This document shows positions 13,097 through 23,705 of a DNA stretch of 64,000 nucleotides, in pieces. Position numbers and translations under genes: made by a program. Under the pieces are notes generated by a model. It did not search any database. It saw nothing but the letters and a program-made list of their open reading frames with translations, and had not been told where the DNA came from. The stretch comes from Hetaerina americana (Eukaryota > Arthropoda > Insecta > Odonata > Calopterygidae), in contig JAKTNV010000677.1 in NCBI GenBank assembly GCA_022747635.1, positions 19,023 through 83,022 of the forward strand, given 5' to 3'. How positions within the stretch are numbered: the first letter of the stretch is position 1; each line of letters opens with the position of its first letter.

Positions 13097-14961
13097 GGAA
13101 GATTGTTGCTATTCGCAATATTTTTTGAAATTTCGGCTCTTTTACTAACATTAACACTTGCGCTGACGCATCTTTTATGCTTATTTCTTGTCTTTATGAT
13201 TTATTCCTGGTTTTATTTTGTTAATTTGACGAAAATGAACAACGATACACACCATAGAAACATTTTTGTTTGATTTGTGTCTAGTGAGAATTTCACCTAG
13301 AACCCAAAGGGGGGGTATTGGCACTTTTCATGGAAAAATGAGAAGTATTAAAATTTCTAAAAATGAAATAAAACTCTTCTATACACTTCAAACATTCACT
13401 CTATAATGGAAAATTGTTGTTTTTCGCAATATTTTTTGAAATTTGGGCTCTTTTACTAACATTAAGACTTGCGCTGAGACATCTTTTATGCTCATTTCTT
13501 GTCTTAAATGATTTATTCTGGGTTTTATTTTGTTTATTTGATGAAAATGAACAAAAATACACATCATGGAAACATTTTTGTTTGATTTTTGTCAAGGGAG
13601 AATTTCACCTAGAACCCAAAGGGGGGGGTATTGGCACTTTTCATGGAAATAGTGAAAAATTAAAAATTCAAAAAATGAAATAAATGCCTTCGATACACCT
13701 CAAACATTCACTGTATAATGGAAGATTGTTGTTTTTCGCAATATTTTTTGAAATTTGGGCTCTTTTACTAACATTAACACTTGCGCTGAGGCATCTTTTA
13801 TGCTCATTTCTTTGTTTAATGATTTTTTCCTGGTTTTATTTTGTTTATTTGACGAAAATGAACAACAATACACACCATGGAAACATTTTTGTTTGATTTC
13901 TGTCGAGTGAGAATTTCACCTAGAACCCAAAGGGGGGGGTATTGGCACTTTTCATGGAAAAATGTGAAATATTAAAATTTCTAAAAATAAAATAAATGCC
14001 TTCTATACACCTCAAACATTCACTCTATAATGGAAGATTGTATTTTTTCGCAATATTTTTTGAAATTTGGGCTCCTTTACTAACATTAACACTTTCGCTG
14101 AGGCATCTTTTATGCTCACATCTCTTCTTTAATGATTTATTCTGGGTTTTATTTTGTTTAATTGATGAAAATGAACAACAATACACACCATGGAAACATT
14201 TTTGTTTGATTTGTGTCGAGTGAGAATTTCACCTAGACCCCAAAGGGGGGGGATTGGCACTTTTCATGGAAAAATGTGAAATTTTGAAATTTCTAAAAAT
14301 AAAATAAATGCCTTCTATACACCTCAAACCTTCACTCTATAATGGAAGATTGTAGTTTTTCGCAATATTTTTTGAAATTTGGGCTCTTTTACTAACATTA
14401 ACACCTGCGCTGAGGCATCTTTTATGCTTATTTCTTGTCTTTATGATTTATTCCTGGTTTTTTTTGTTTATTTGACGAAAATGAACAACGATACACACCA
14501 TGGAAAATTTTTGTTTGAATTGTGTCGAGTGAGAATTTCACCTAGAACCCAAAGGGGGGGTATTGGCACTTTTCATGGAAAAATGTGAAATATTAAAATT
14601 TCTAAAAATGAAATAAAACTCTTCTATACACCTCAATCATTCACTCTTTATCGGAAGATTGTCGTTTTTCGCAATATTTTTTGAAATTTGGGCTCTTTTA
14701 CTAACATTAACACTTTCGCTGAGACATCTTTTATGCTCATTTCTTGTCTTTAATGATTTATTCTGGGTTTTATTTTCTTTATTTGATGAAAATGAACAAC
14801 AATACACACCATGGAATAATTTTTGTTTGTTTTTTGTCCAGTGAGAATTTCACCTAGAAAAGGGCGGGGTATTGGCACTTTTCATGCAATAATGTGAAAA
14901 ATTAAAATTTCTAAAAATGAAATAAATGCCTCATATACACCTCTACCGTTCACTCTATAAT
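13097..14961 (+). repeat. Satellite linker of six monomers, A-B-x-x-C-D
   Basis: Landmarks at 13097 (A, CTCTATCATTC variant), 13408 (B-like with ATTAAGAC and GTCAAGGGAG), 13720 (CGATACACC left arm, CTGTATAATGG, CTTTGTTTAATG), 14032 (TTGTATTTTTTCGC, like the unit at 2850), 14344 (C) and 14653 (D). The C-D pair is nearly identical to 9676-10293. The E-F-G-H part of the 9-monomer order is absent, as if that part of a unit was lost or replaced. Confidence 0.88.
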
Positions 14962-17491
14962 GGAAGATTGTTGTTATTCGCAATATTTTTTGAAATATGG
15001 GCTCTTTTACTAACATTTACACTTGCGCTGACGCATCTTTTATGCTCATTTCTTGTCTTTATGATTTATTCCTGGTTTTATTTTGTTTATTTGACGAAAA
15101 TGAACAACGATACACACCATAGAAACATTTTTGTTTGATTTGTGTCTAGTGAGAATTTCACCTAGAACCCAAAGGGGGGGTATTGGCACTTTTCATGGAA
15201 AAATGTGAAATTTTAAAATTTCTAAAAATGAAATAAAACTCTTCTATACACCTCAAACATTCACTCTATAATGGAAAATTGTTGTTTTTCGCAATATTTT
15301 TTGAAATTTGGGCTCTTTTACTAACATAGAGACTTGCGCTGAGACATCTTTTATGCTCATTTCTTGTCTTAAATGATTTATTCTGGGTTTAATTTTTTTA
15401 TTTGATTAAAATGAACAACAATACACACCAAGGAAACATTTTTGTTTGATTTGTGTCGAGTGAGAATTTCACCTAAAACCCAAAAGGGGGGGGTATTGGC
15501 ACTTTTCATGGAAAAATGTGAAAAATTAAAATTTCTAAAAATGAAATAAATGCCTCATATACACCTCAAACATTCACTCTAAAATGGAAGATTGTTGTTT
15601 TTCGCAATATTTTTTGAAATTTACTTTTAATAACATTAACAATTGCGCTGAGACATCTTTTATGCTCATTTCTTGTCTTAAATGATTTATTCTGGGTTTT
15701 ATTTTGTTTATTTGATGAAAATGAACAAAAATACACACTATGGAAACATTTTTGTTTAATTTGTGTCGAGTGATAATTTCACCTAGACCCCATAGAGGGG
15801 GGTATTGGCACTTTTCATGGAAAAACGTGAAAAATTAATTTTCTAAAAATGAAATAAATGCCTTCTATACACTTCAAACATTCGCTCTTTAATGGAAGAT
15901 TGTTGTTTTTCGCAATATTTTTGAAATTTGGGCCTATTTACTAACATTAAGACTAGCGCTGAGGCATCTTTTATGCTCATTTCTTGTCTTTAATGATTTA
16001 TTCTGGGTTTTTTTTGTTTATCTGATGAAAATGAACAACAATACACACCATGGAAACATTTTTGTTTGATTTGTGTTAAATGAGAATTTCTCCTAGAACC
16101 CAAGGGGGGGGTATTGGCACATTTCATGGAAAAATGTGAAATTTTAAAATTTCTAAAAATAAAATAAATGCCTTCTATACACCTCAAACATTCACTCTAT
16201 AATGGAAGATTGTTGTTTTTCGCAATATTTTTTTGAAATTTGGGCTCTTTAACTAACATTAACACTTGCGCTGAGGCATCTTTTATGCCCATTTCTTGTC
16301 TTTAATGATTTATTCCTGAATTAATTTTGTATATTTGACGAAAATGAACAACAATACATACCATGGAAACACTTTTGTTTTATTTGGCGCGAGTGTGAAT
16401 TTCACCTAGAACCCAAAGGGGGGGGTATTGGCACTTTTCATGGAAAAATGTGAAAAATTAAAATTTCTAAAAATGAAATAAAACTCTTCTATACACCTAA
16501 AACATTCACTCTAAAATGGAATATTGTTGTTTTTCGCAATATTTTTTGAATTTTGGGCTCTTTTACTAACATTAACACTTGCGCTGAGGAATCTTTTATG
16601 CTCATCTCTTGTCTTTAATGATTTATTCTGGGTTTTATTTTGTTTATTTGATGAAAATGAACAAAAATACATACCATTAAAACATTTTTGTTTGATTTGT
16701 GTTGAGTGAGAATTTCACCTAGACCCCAAAAGGGGGGGGGGATTGGCACTTTTCATGGAAAAATGTGAAATTTTGAAATTTCTAAAAATAAATTAAATGC
16801 CTTCTATACACTTCAAACCTTCAATCTATGATGGAAGATTGTAGTTTTTCGCAATATTTTTTGAAATTTGGGCTCTTTTACTAACATTAACACCTGCGCT
16901 GAGGCATCTTTTATGCTTATTTCTTGTCTTTATGATTTATTCCTGTTTTTTTTTGTTTATTTGACGAAAATGAACAACGATACACACCATGGAAACATTT
17001 TTGTTTGATTTGTGTCGAGTGAGAATTTCACCTAGAACCCAAAGGGCACTTTTATGGCACTGTATTATGTATATTATGTTTATGGCACTGTATTGGCACT
17101 TTTCATGGAAAAATGTGAAACATTAAAATTTCTAAAAATGAAATAAAACTCTTCTATACACCTCAATCATTCACTCTTTATCGGAAGATTGTCGTTTTTC
17201 GCAATATTTTTTGAAACTTGGGCTCTTTTACTAACATTAACACTTTCGCTGAGACATCTTTTATGCTCATTTCTTGTCTTTAATGATTTATCCTGGGTTT
17301 TATTTTCTTTATTTGATGAAAATGAACAACAATACACACCATGGAATAATTTTTGTTTGTTTTTTGTCCAGTGAGAATTTCACCTAGAAAAGGGCGGGGT
17401 ATTGGCACTTTTCATGCAATAATGTGAAAAATTAAAATTTCTAAAAATGAAATAAATGCCTCATATACACCTCTATCATTCACTCTATAAT
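14962..17491 (+). repeat. 8-monomer higher-order repeat, shortened relative of the 9-mer (2530 bp)
   Basis: Landmarks at 14962 (A), 15273 (B), 15586 (E), 15894 (F), 16204 (unlike G or H: CCTGAATTAATTTTG, GGCGCGAGTGTG), 16518 (I), 16833 (C) and 17183 (D). The order matches copy 2 except that the G-H pair is replaced by the single unit at 16204. The C unit is 350 bp long because of the insertion at 17047-17090. Confidence 0.9.
17047..17090 (+). repeat. 44-bp insertion with an internal direct repeat
   Basis: After CCCAAAGGG the normal run of about seven G is cut to three. 44 bp then intervene before TATTGGCACTTTTCATGG resumes. The 16-mer TTTATGGCACTGTATT occurs at 17051-17066 and again at 17079-17094, around an A+T-only core apart from two G (ATGTATATTATG). 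The edges CACTTTTATGGCAC resemble the monomer's own GGCACTTTTCATGG, so a local slippage or templated duplication is more likely than insertion of foreign DNA. No target-site duplication of a mobile element is evident. This is the only place in the window with this sequence. Confidence 0.88.
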
Positions 17492-18427
17492 GGAAGATTG
17501 TTGCTATTCGCAATATTTTTTGAAATTTGGGCTCTTTTACTAACATTTACACTTGCGCTGACGCATCTTTTATGCTTATTTCTTGTCTTTATGATTTATT
17601 CCTGGTTTTATTTTGTTAATTTGACGAAAATGAACAACGATACACACCATAGAAACATTTTTGTTTGATTTGTGTCTAGTGAGAATTTCACCTAGAACCC
17701 AAAGGGGGGGTATTGGCACTTTTCATGGAAAAATGAGAAATATTAAAATTTCTAAAAATGAAATAAAACTCTTCTATACACTTCAAACATTCACTCTATA
17801 ATGGAAAATTGTTGTTTTTCGCAATATTTTTTGAAATTTGGGCTCTTTTACTAACATTAAGACTTGCGCTGAGACATCTTTTATGCTCATTTCTTGTCTT
17901 AAATGATTTATTCTGGGTTTTATTTTGTTTATTTGATGAAAATGAACAAAAATACACACCATGGAAACATTTTTGTTTGATTTTTGTCAAGGGAGAATTT
18001 CACCTAGAACCCAAAGGGGGGGGTATTGGCACTTTTCATGGAAAAATGTGAAAAATTAAAAATTCAAAAAATGAAATAAATGCCTTCGATACACCTCAAA
18101 CATTCACTCTATAATGGAAGATTGTTGTTTTTCGCAATATTTTTTGAAATTTGGGCTCTTTTACTAACATTAACACTTGCGCTGAGGCATCTTTTATGCT
18201 CATTTCTTGTCTTTATGATTTATTCCTGGTTTTATTTTTTTTATTTGACGAAAATGAACAACGATACACACCATGGAAACATTTTTCTTTGATTTGTGTC
18301 GAGTGAGAATTCCACCTAGAACCCAAAGGGGGGGGTATTGGCACTTTTCATGGAAAAATGTGAAAAATTAAAATTTCTAAAAATGAAATAAATGCCTCAT
18401 ATACACCTCAAACATTCACTCTAAAAT
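17492..18427 (+). repeat. Satellite, three monomers (A, B-like, CGATAC-armed)
   Basis: Landmarks at 17492, 17803 and 18116. The first two nearly repeat 13097-13719 (CTCTATCATTC; GTCAAGGGAG). The third starts with the same AATTCAAAAAATG-CGATACACC left arm as the unit at 13720. It then diverges into the CTTTATG/CCTGG form, where 13720 has CTTTGTTTAATG. The block is therefore a second copy of the A-B-x order with exchange in the third unit. Confidence 0.87.
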
Positions 18428-19979
18428 GGAAGATTGTTGTTTTTCGCAATATTTTTTGAAATTTGGGCTCTTTTACTAACATTAACACTTGCGCTGACGC
18501 ATCTTTTATGCTCATTTCTTGTCTTTAATGATTTATTCCTGGTTTAATTTTGTTTATTTGACGAAAATGAACAACAATACACACCATTGAAACACTTTTG
18601 TTTGATTTGGGTCGAGTGAGAATTTCACCTAGAACCCCAAGGGGGGGTTTTGTCACTTTTCAAGGAAAAATATGAAAAATTAAAATTTCTAAAAATGAAA
18701 TAAAACTCTTCTATACACCTCAAACATTCACTCTTTAATGGAAGATTGTTGTTTTTCGCAATATTTTTTGAAATTTGGGTTCTTTTACTAACATTAACAC
18801 TTGCGTGGAGGCATCTTTTATGCTCTTTTCTTGTCTTAAATGATTTATTCTGGGTTTTATTTTGTTTATTTGATGAAAATGAACAACAATACACACTATG
18901 GAAGCATTTTTGTTTGTTTTTTGTCGAGTGAGAATTTCACCTAGAAAAGGGCGGGGTATTGGCACTTTTCATGGAAAAATGTGAAAAATTAAAAATTCAA
19001 AAAATGAAATAAATGCCTTCGATACACCTCAAACATTCACTCTATAATGGAAGATTGTTGTTTTTCGCAATATTTTTTGAAATTTGGGCTCTTTTACTAA
19101 CATTAACACTTTCGCTGAGACATCTTTTATGCTCATTTCTTGTCTTTAATGATTTATTCTGGGTTTTATTTTGTTTATTTGATGAAAATGAACAACAATA
19201 CACACCATGGAATAATTTTTGTTTGTTTTTTGTCCAGTGAGAATTTCACCTAGAAAAGGTCGGGGTATTGGCACTTTACATGCAATAATGTGAAAAATTA
19301 AAATTTCTAAAGAAGAAATAAATGCCTCATATACACCTCAAACATTCACTCTATAATGGAAGATTGTTGTTATTCGCAATATTTTTTGAAATTTGGCCTC
19401 TTTTACTAACATTAACACTTGCGCTGACGCATCTTTTATGCTCATTTCTTGTCTTTATGATTTATTCCTGGTTTAATTTTGTTTATTTGACGAAAATGAA
19501 CAACAATACACACCATGGAAACACTTTTGTTTGATTTGTGTCGAGTGAGAATTTCACCTAGAACCCCAAGGGGGGGGGTATTGTCACTTTTCATGGAAAA
19601 ATGTGAAAAATTAAAATTTCTAAAAATGAAATAAAACTCTTCTATACACCTCAAACATTCACTCTTTAATGGACGATTGTTGTTTTTCGCAATATTTTTT
19701 GAAATTTGGGTTCTTTTACTAACATTAACACTTGCGTGGAGGCATCTTTTTTGCTCTTTTCTTGTCTTAAATGATTTATTCTGGGTTTTATTTTGTTTAT
19801 TTGATGAAAATGAACAACAATACACACTATGGAAACATTTTTGTTTGTTTTTTGTCGAGTGAGAATTTCACCTAGAAAAGGGCGGGGTATTGGCACTTTT
19901 CATGGAAAAATGTGAAAAATTAAAAATTCAAAAAATGAAATAAATGCCTTCGATACACCTCAAACATTCACTCTATAAT

Positions 19980-20291
19980 GGAAGATTGTTGTTTTTCGCA
20001 ATATTTTTTGAAATTTGGGCTCTTTTACTAACATTAACACTTTCGCTGAGGCATCTTTTATGCTCATTTCTTGTCTTTAATGATTTATTCTGGGTTTTAT
20101 TTTGTTTATTTGATGAAAATGAACAAAAATACATACCATTAAAACATTTTTGTTTGATTTGTGTCGAGTGAGAATTTCACCTAGAACCCAAAGGGGGGGT
20201 ATTGGCACTTTTCATGGAAAAATGAGAAATATTAAAATTTCTAAAAATGAAATAAAACTCTTCTATACACCTCAAACATTCACTCTATAAT
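19980..20291 (+). repeat. Reference class 1 monomer (312 bp)
   Basis: Counted from the first G of the landmark GGAAGATTG. In order: T-rich block with TTCGC at 19995-19999; GAAATTTGGGCTCTTTTACTAAC; a variable box, here TTTCGCTGAGG (TTGCGCTGAGG in most monomers); ATGCTCATTTCTTGTC; a variable site (here CTTTAATG); TTATTCTGGG; GATGAAAATGAAC; then the class 1 segment GTGTCGAGTGAG at 20161-20172 and CCCAAA followed by seven G at 20193-20199. After that come TATTGGCAC, the dyad TTTTC-ATG-GAAAA at 20209-20221, closely spaced A-tracts, and a variable left arm (here AAAACTCTTCTATACACC) leading to CATTCACTCTATAAT before the next unit. The ATACATACCATTAAAAC stretch is a sub-variant shared with units near 12.3, 16.7, 46.1, 48.6 and 53.2 kb. 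The phase is an arbitrary choice, because the array gives no natural start. Confidence 0.95.
20209..20221. other. Dyad TTTTC-ATG-GAAAA, present in most monomers
   Basis: A perfect 5-bp inverted repeat around ATG, shown here in one monomer. The flanking CAC on the left and GTG on the right extend the symmetry in most units, with a two-base offset (CAC TTTTC ATG GAAAA AT GTG). It sits just after the variable G run and before a cluster of A-tracts (GAAAAATGTGAAAAATTAAAA), a composition expected to bend DNA. It is among the least variable parts of the monomer by eye. A few units break it (CATGCAATAATG in the units beginning near 985, 9985 and 14653; TATCAAGG or TATCATGG near 46.5, 48.97 and 50.8 kb). 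It could be a protein-binding site or simply a conserved low-complexity stretch. Confidence 0.6.
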
Positions 20292-22772
20292 GGAAGATTG
20301 TTTTTTTTCGCAATATTTTTTGAAATTTTGGCTCTTTTACTAACATTAACACTTTCGCTGAGACATCTTTTATGCTCATTTCTTGTTTTTAATGATTTAT
20401 TCTGGGTTTTATTTTCTTTATTTGATGAAAATGAACAACAATACACACCATGGAATAATTTTTGTTTGTTTTTTGTCGAATGAGAATTTCACCTAGAAAA
20501 GGGCGGGGTATTGGCACTTTTCATGCAATAATGTGAAAAATTAAAATTTCTAAAAATGAAATAAATGCCTCATATACACCTCAAACATTCACTCTATAAT
20601 GGAAGATTGTTGTTATTCGCAATATTTTTTGAAATTTGGGCTCTTTTACTAACATTAACACTTGCGCTGACGCATCTTTTATGCTCATTTCTTGTCTTTA
20701 TGATTTATTCCTGGTTTTATTTTGTTTATTTGACGAAAATGAACAACGATACACACCATAGAAACATTTTTGTTTGATTTGTGTCTAGTGAGAATTTCAC
20801 CTAGAACCCAATGGGGGGGTATTGGCACTTTTCATGGAAAAATGTGAAATATTAAAATTTCTAAAAATGAAATAAAACTCTTCTATACACTTCAAACATT
20901 CACTCTATAATGGAAAATTGTTGTTTTTCGCAATATTTTTTGAAATTTGGGCTCTTTTACTAACATTAAGACTTGCGCTGAGACATCTTTTATGCTCATT
21001 TCTTGTCTTAAATGATTTATTCTGGGTTTCATTTTTTTATTTGATGAAAATGAACAACAATACACACCAAGGAAACATTTTTGTTTGATTTGTGTCGAGT
21101 GAGAATTTCACCTAGAACCCAAAAGGGGGGGTATTGGCACTTTTCATGGAAAAATGTGAAAAATTAAAATTTCTAAAAATGAAATAAATGCCTCATATAC
21201 ACCTCAAACATTCACTCTAAAATGGAAGATTGTTGTTTTTCGCAATATTTTTTGAAATTTGGGCTCATTTACTAACATAAACAATTGCGCTGAGGCATCT
21301 TTTATGCTCATTTCTCTTTTTAAATGGTTTATTCTGGGTTTTATTTTGTTTATTTGATGAAAATGAAAAAAAATACACACTATGGAAACATTTTTGTTTG
21401 ATTTGTGTCGAGTGAGAATTTTACCTAGACCCCAAAGAGGGTGGTATTGGCACTTTTCATGGAAAAATGTGAAAAATTATTTTTCTAAAAATGAAATAAA
21501 TGCCTTCTATACACCTCAAACATTCACTCTTTAATGGAAGATTGTTGTTTTTCGCAATATTTTTGAAATTTTTGCCTATTTACTAACATTAAGACTTGCG
21601 CTGAGGCATCTTTTATGCTCATTTTTTGTCTTTAATGATTTATTCTGGGTTTTTTTCTTTATCTGATGAAAATGAACAACAATACACACCTTGGAAACAT
21701 TTTTGTTTGATTTGTGTCGAGTGAGAATTTCACCTAGAACCCAAATTGGCACTTTTCATGGAAAAATGTGAAAAATTAAAATTTCTAAAAATAAAATAAA
21801 TGCCTTCTTTACACCTCAAACATTCACTCTAAAATGGAAGATTGTTGTTTTTCGCAATATTTTTTGAATTTTGGGCTCTTTTACTAACATTAACACTTGC
21901 GCTGAGGCATCTTTTATGCTCATTTCTTGTCTTTAATGAATTATTCTGGGTTTTATTTTGTTTATTTGATGAAAATGGAAAAAAATACACACCATGGAAA
22001 CACTTTTGTTTGATTTGTGTCGAGTGAGAATTTCACCTAGAACCCCAAGGGGGGGGTATTATCACTTTTCATGGAAAAATGTGAAAAACTAAAATTTCTA
22101 AAAATGAAATAAAACTCTTCTATACACCTCAAACATTCACTCTATAACGGAAGATTGTTGTTTTCGCAATATTTTTTGAAATTTGGGCTCTTTTGCTACC
22201 AATAACAATTGCGCTGAGGCATCTTTTATGCTCATTCTTTGTCTTTAATGATTTATTCTGGGTTTTATTTTGTGTATTTGATGAAAATGAACAACAAAAC
22301 ACACCATGGAAACATTTTTGTTTGATTTGTGTCGAGTGAGAATTTAACCTAGAACCAAAAGGGGGGGTATTGGCACTTTTCATGGAAAAATGTGAAAAAT
22401 AAAATTTCTAAAAATGAAATAAATGCCTTCTATACACCTCAAACATTCACTCTATAACGGAAGATTGGTTTTTTTTCGCAATATTTTTTGAAATTTTGGC
22501 TCTTTTACTACCCATTAAACTTGCGCTGAGGCATCTTTTATGCTCATTTCTTGTCTTTAATGATTTATTCTTGGTTTTATTTTGGTTTTTTGACGAAAAT
22601 GAACAACAATACACACCATGGAAACACTTTTGTTTGATTTGTGTCGAGTGAGAATTTCACCTAGAACCCAAAGGGGGGGGTAATGGCACTTTTCACGGAA
22701 AAATGTGAAAAATTAAAATTTCTAAAAATGAAATAAAACTCTTCTATACACCTCAAACATTCACTCTTTAAT
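20292..22772 (+). repeat. Satellite mosaic, eight monomers
   Basis: Landmarks at 20292, 20601, 20912, 21224, 21536, 21836, 22149 and 22459. The unit at 20292 nearly repeats 7189 (GTTTTTTTTCGC, TTTTGGCTC), and 20601 is A-like with CTCAAACATTC. The six units from 20912 recur with insertions at 23706-26810. The unit 21536-21835 is only 300 bp because the G run is absent (CCCAAATTGGCAC at 21741-21752). Two units (22149, 22459) have TATAACGG and unusual TACCAATAAC or TACCCATTAAAC in place of TAACATTAACAC. Confidence 0.88.
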
Positions 22773-23705
22773 GGAAGATTGTTGTTTTTCGCAATATTTT
22801 TTGAAATTTGGGCTCTTTTACTAACATTAACACTTGCGCTGACGCATCTTTTATGCTCATTTCTTGTCTTTAATGATTTATTCCTGGTTTAATTTTGTTT
22901 ATTTGACGAAAATGAACAACAATACACACCATGGAAACACTTTTGTTTGATTTGTGTCGAGTGAGAATTTCACCTAGAACCCAAAGGGGGGGGTATTGTC
23001 ACTTTTCATGTAAAAATGTGAAAAATTAAATTTTCTAAAAATGAAATAAAACTCTTCTATACACCTGAAACATTCACTCTTTAATGGAAGATTGTTGTTT
23101 TTCGCATTATTTTTTGAAACTTGGGCTCTTTTACTAACATTAACACTTGCGCTGAGGCATCTTTTATGCTCTTTTCTTGTCTTAAATGATTTATTCTGGG
23201 TTTTATTTTGTTTATTTGATGCAAATGAACAACAATACACACTATGGAAGCATTTTTGTTTGTTTTTTGTCGAGTGAGAATTTCACCTAGAAAAGGGCGG
23301 GGTATTGGCACTTTTCATGGAAAAATGTGAAAAATTAAAAATTCAAAAAATGAAATAAATGCCTTCGATACACCTCAAACATTCACTCTATAATGGAAGA
23401 TTGTTGTTTTTCGCAATATTTTTTGAAATTTGGGCTCTTTTACTAACATTAACACTTGCGCTGAGGCATCTTTTATGCTCATTTCTTGTCTTTAATGATT
23501 TATTCTGGGTTTTATTTTGTTTATTTGATGAAAATGAACAAAAATACATACCATAGAAACATTTTTGTTTGATTTGTGTCTAGTGAGAATTTCACCTAGA
23601 ACCCAATGGGGGGGTATTGGCACTTTTCATGAAAAATGTGAAATATTAAACTTTTTAAAAATGAAATAAAACTCTTCTATACACTTCAAACATTCACTCT
23701 ATAAT
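22773..23705 (+). repeat. 3-monomer higher-order repeat, third copy (933 bp)
   Basis: Landmarks at 22773, 23086 and 23395, matching the order at 18428-20291: GACGCATC with CCTGGTTTAATT, then the GCTCTTTTCTTG unit with a class 2 end, then the AATTCAAAAAATG-CGATACACC unit. In the second unit TTGCGCTGAGG replaces TTGCGTGGAGG, and GATGCAAATG replaces GATGAAAATG. A fourth, incomplete version (first two units only) lies at 27431-28052. Confidence 0.87.

Larger units (their letters stand above)
18428..20291 (+). repeat. 3-monomer higher-order repeat, two adjacent copies (930 and 934 bp)
   Basis: Copy 1 landmarks are 18428, 18740 and 19049; copy 2 landmarks are 19358, 19671 and 19980. Unit 1 has GACGCATC with CCTGGTTTAATTTTG and CACTTTTG. 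Unit 2 has TTGCGTGGAGGCATC, GCTCTTTTCTTG and a class 2 end. Unit 3 has the left arm AATTCAAAAAATGAAAT followed by CCTTCGATACACC. The unit 1 copies differ at the start: 19358 carries TTATTCGC and a CTCATATACACC arm. The unit 3 copies differ at the end: 19049 is class 2 and 19980 is class 1 with a short G run. Exchange with neighbouring types at both borders would explain this. Confidence 0.88.

Noticed and set aside
17047..17090. Mobile element insertion
   Set aside because: Too short, no terminal inverted repeats or target-site duplication, and its sequence resembles the neighbouring monomer.
19995..20011. CENP-B box (TTCG core in TTTTTCGCAATATTTTTTG)
   Set aside because: The TTCG and the A four bases later fit, but the required CGGG half is missing at the right distance. 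The GGGCGGGG of class 2 units is elsewhere in the monomer.
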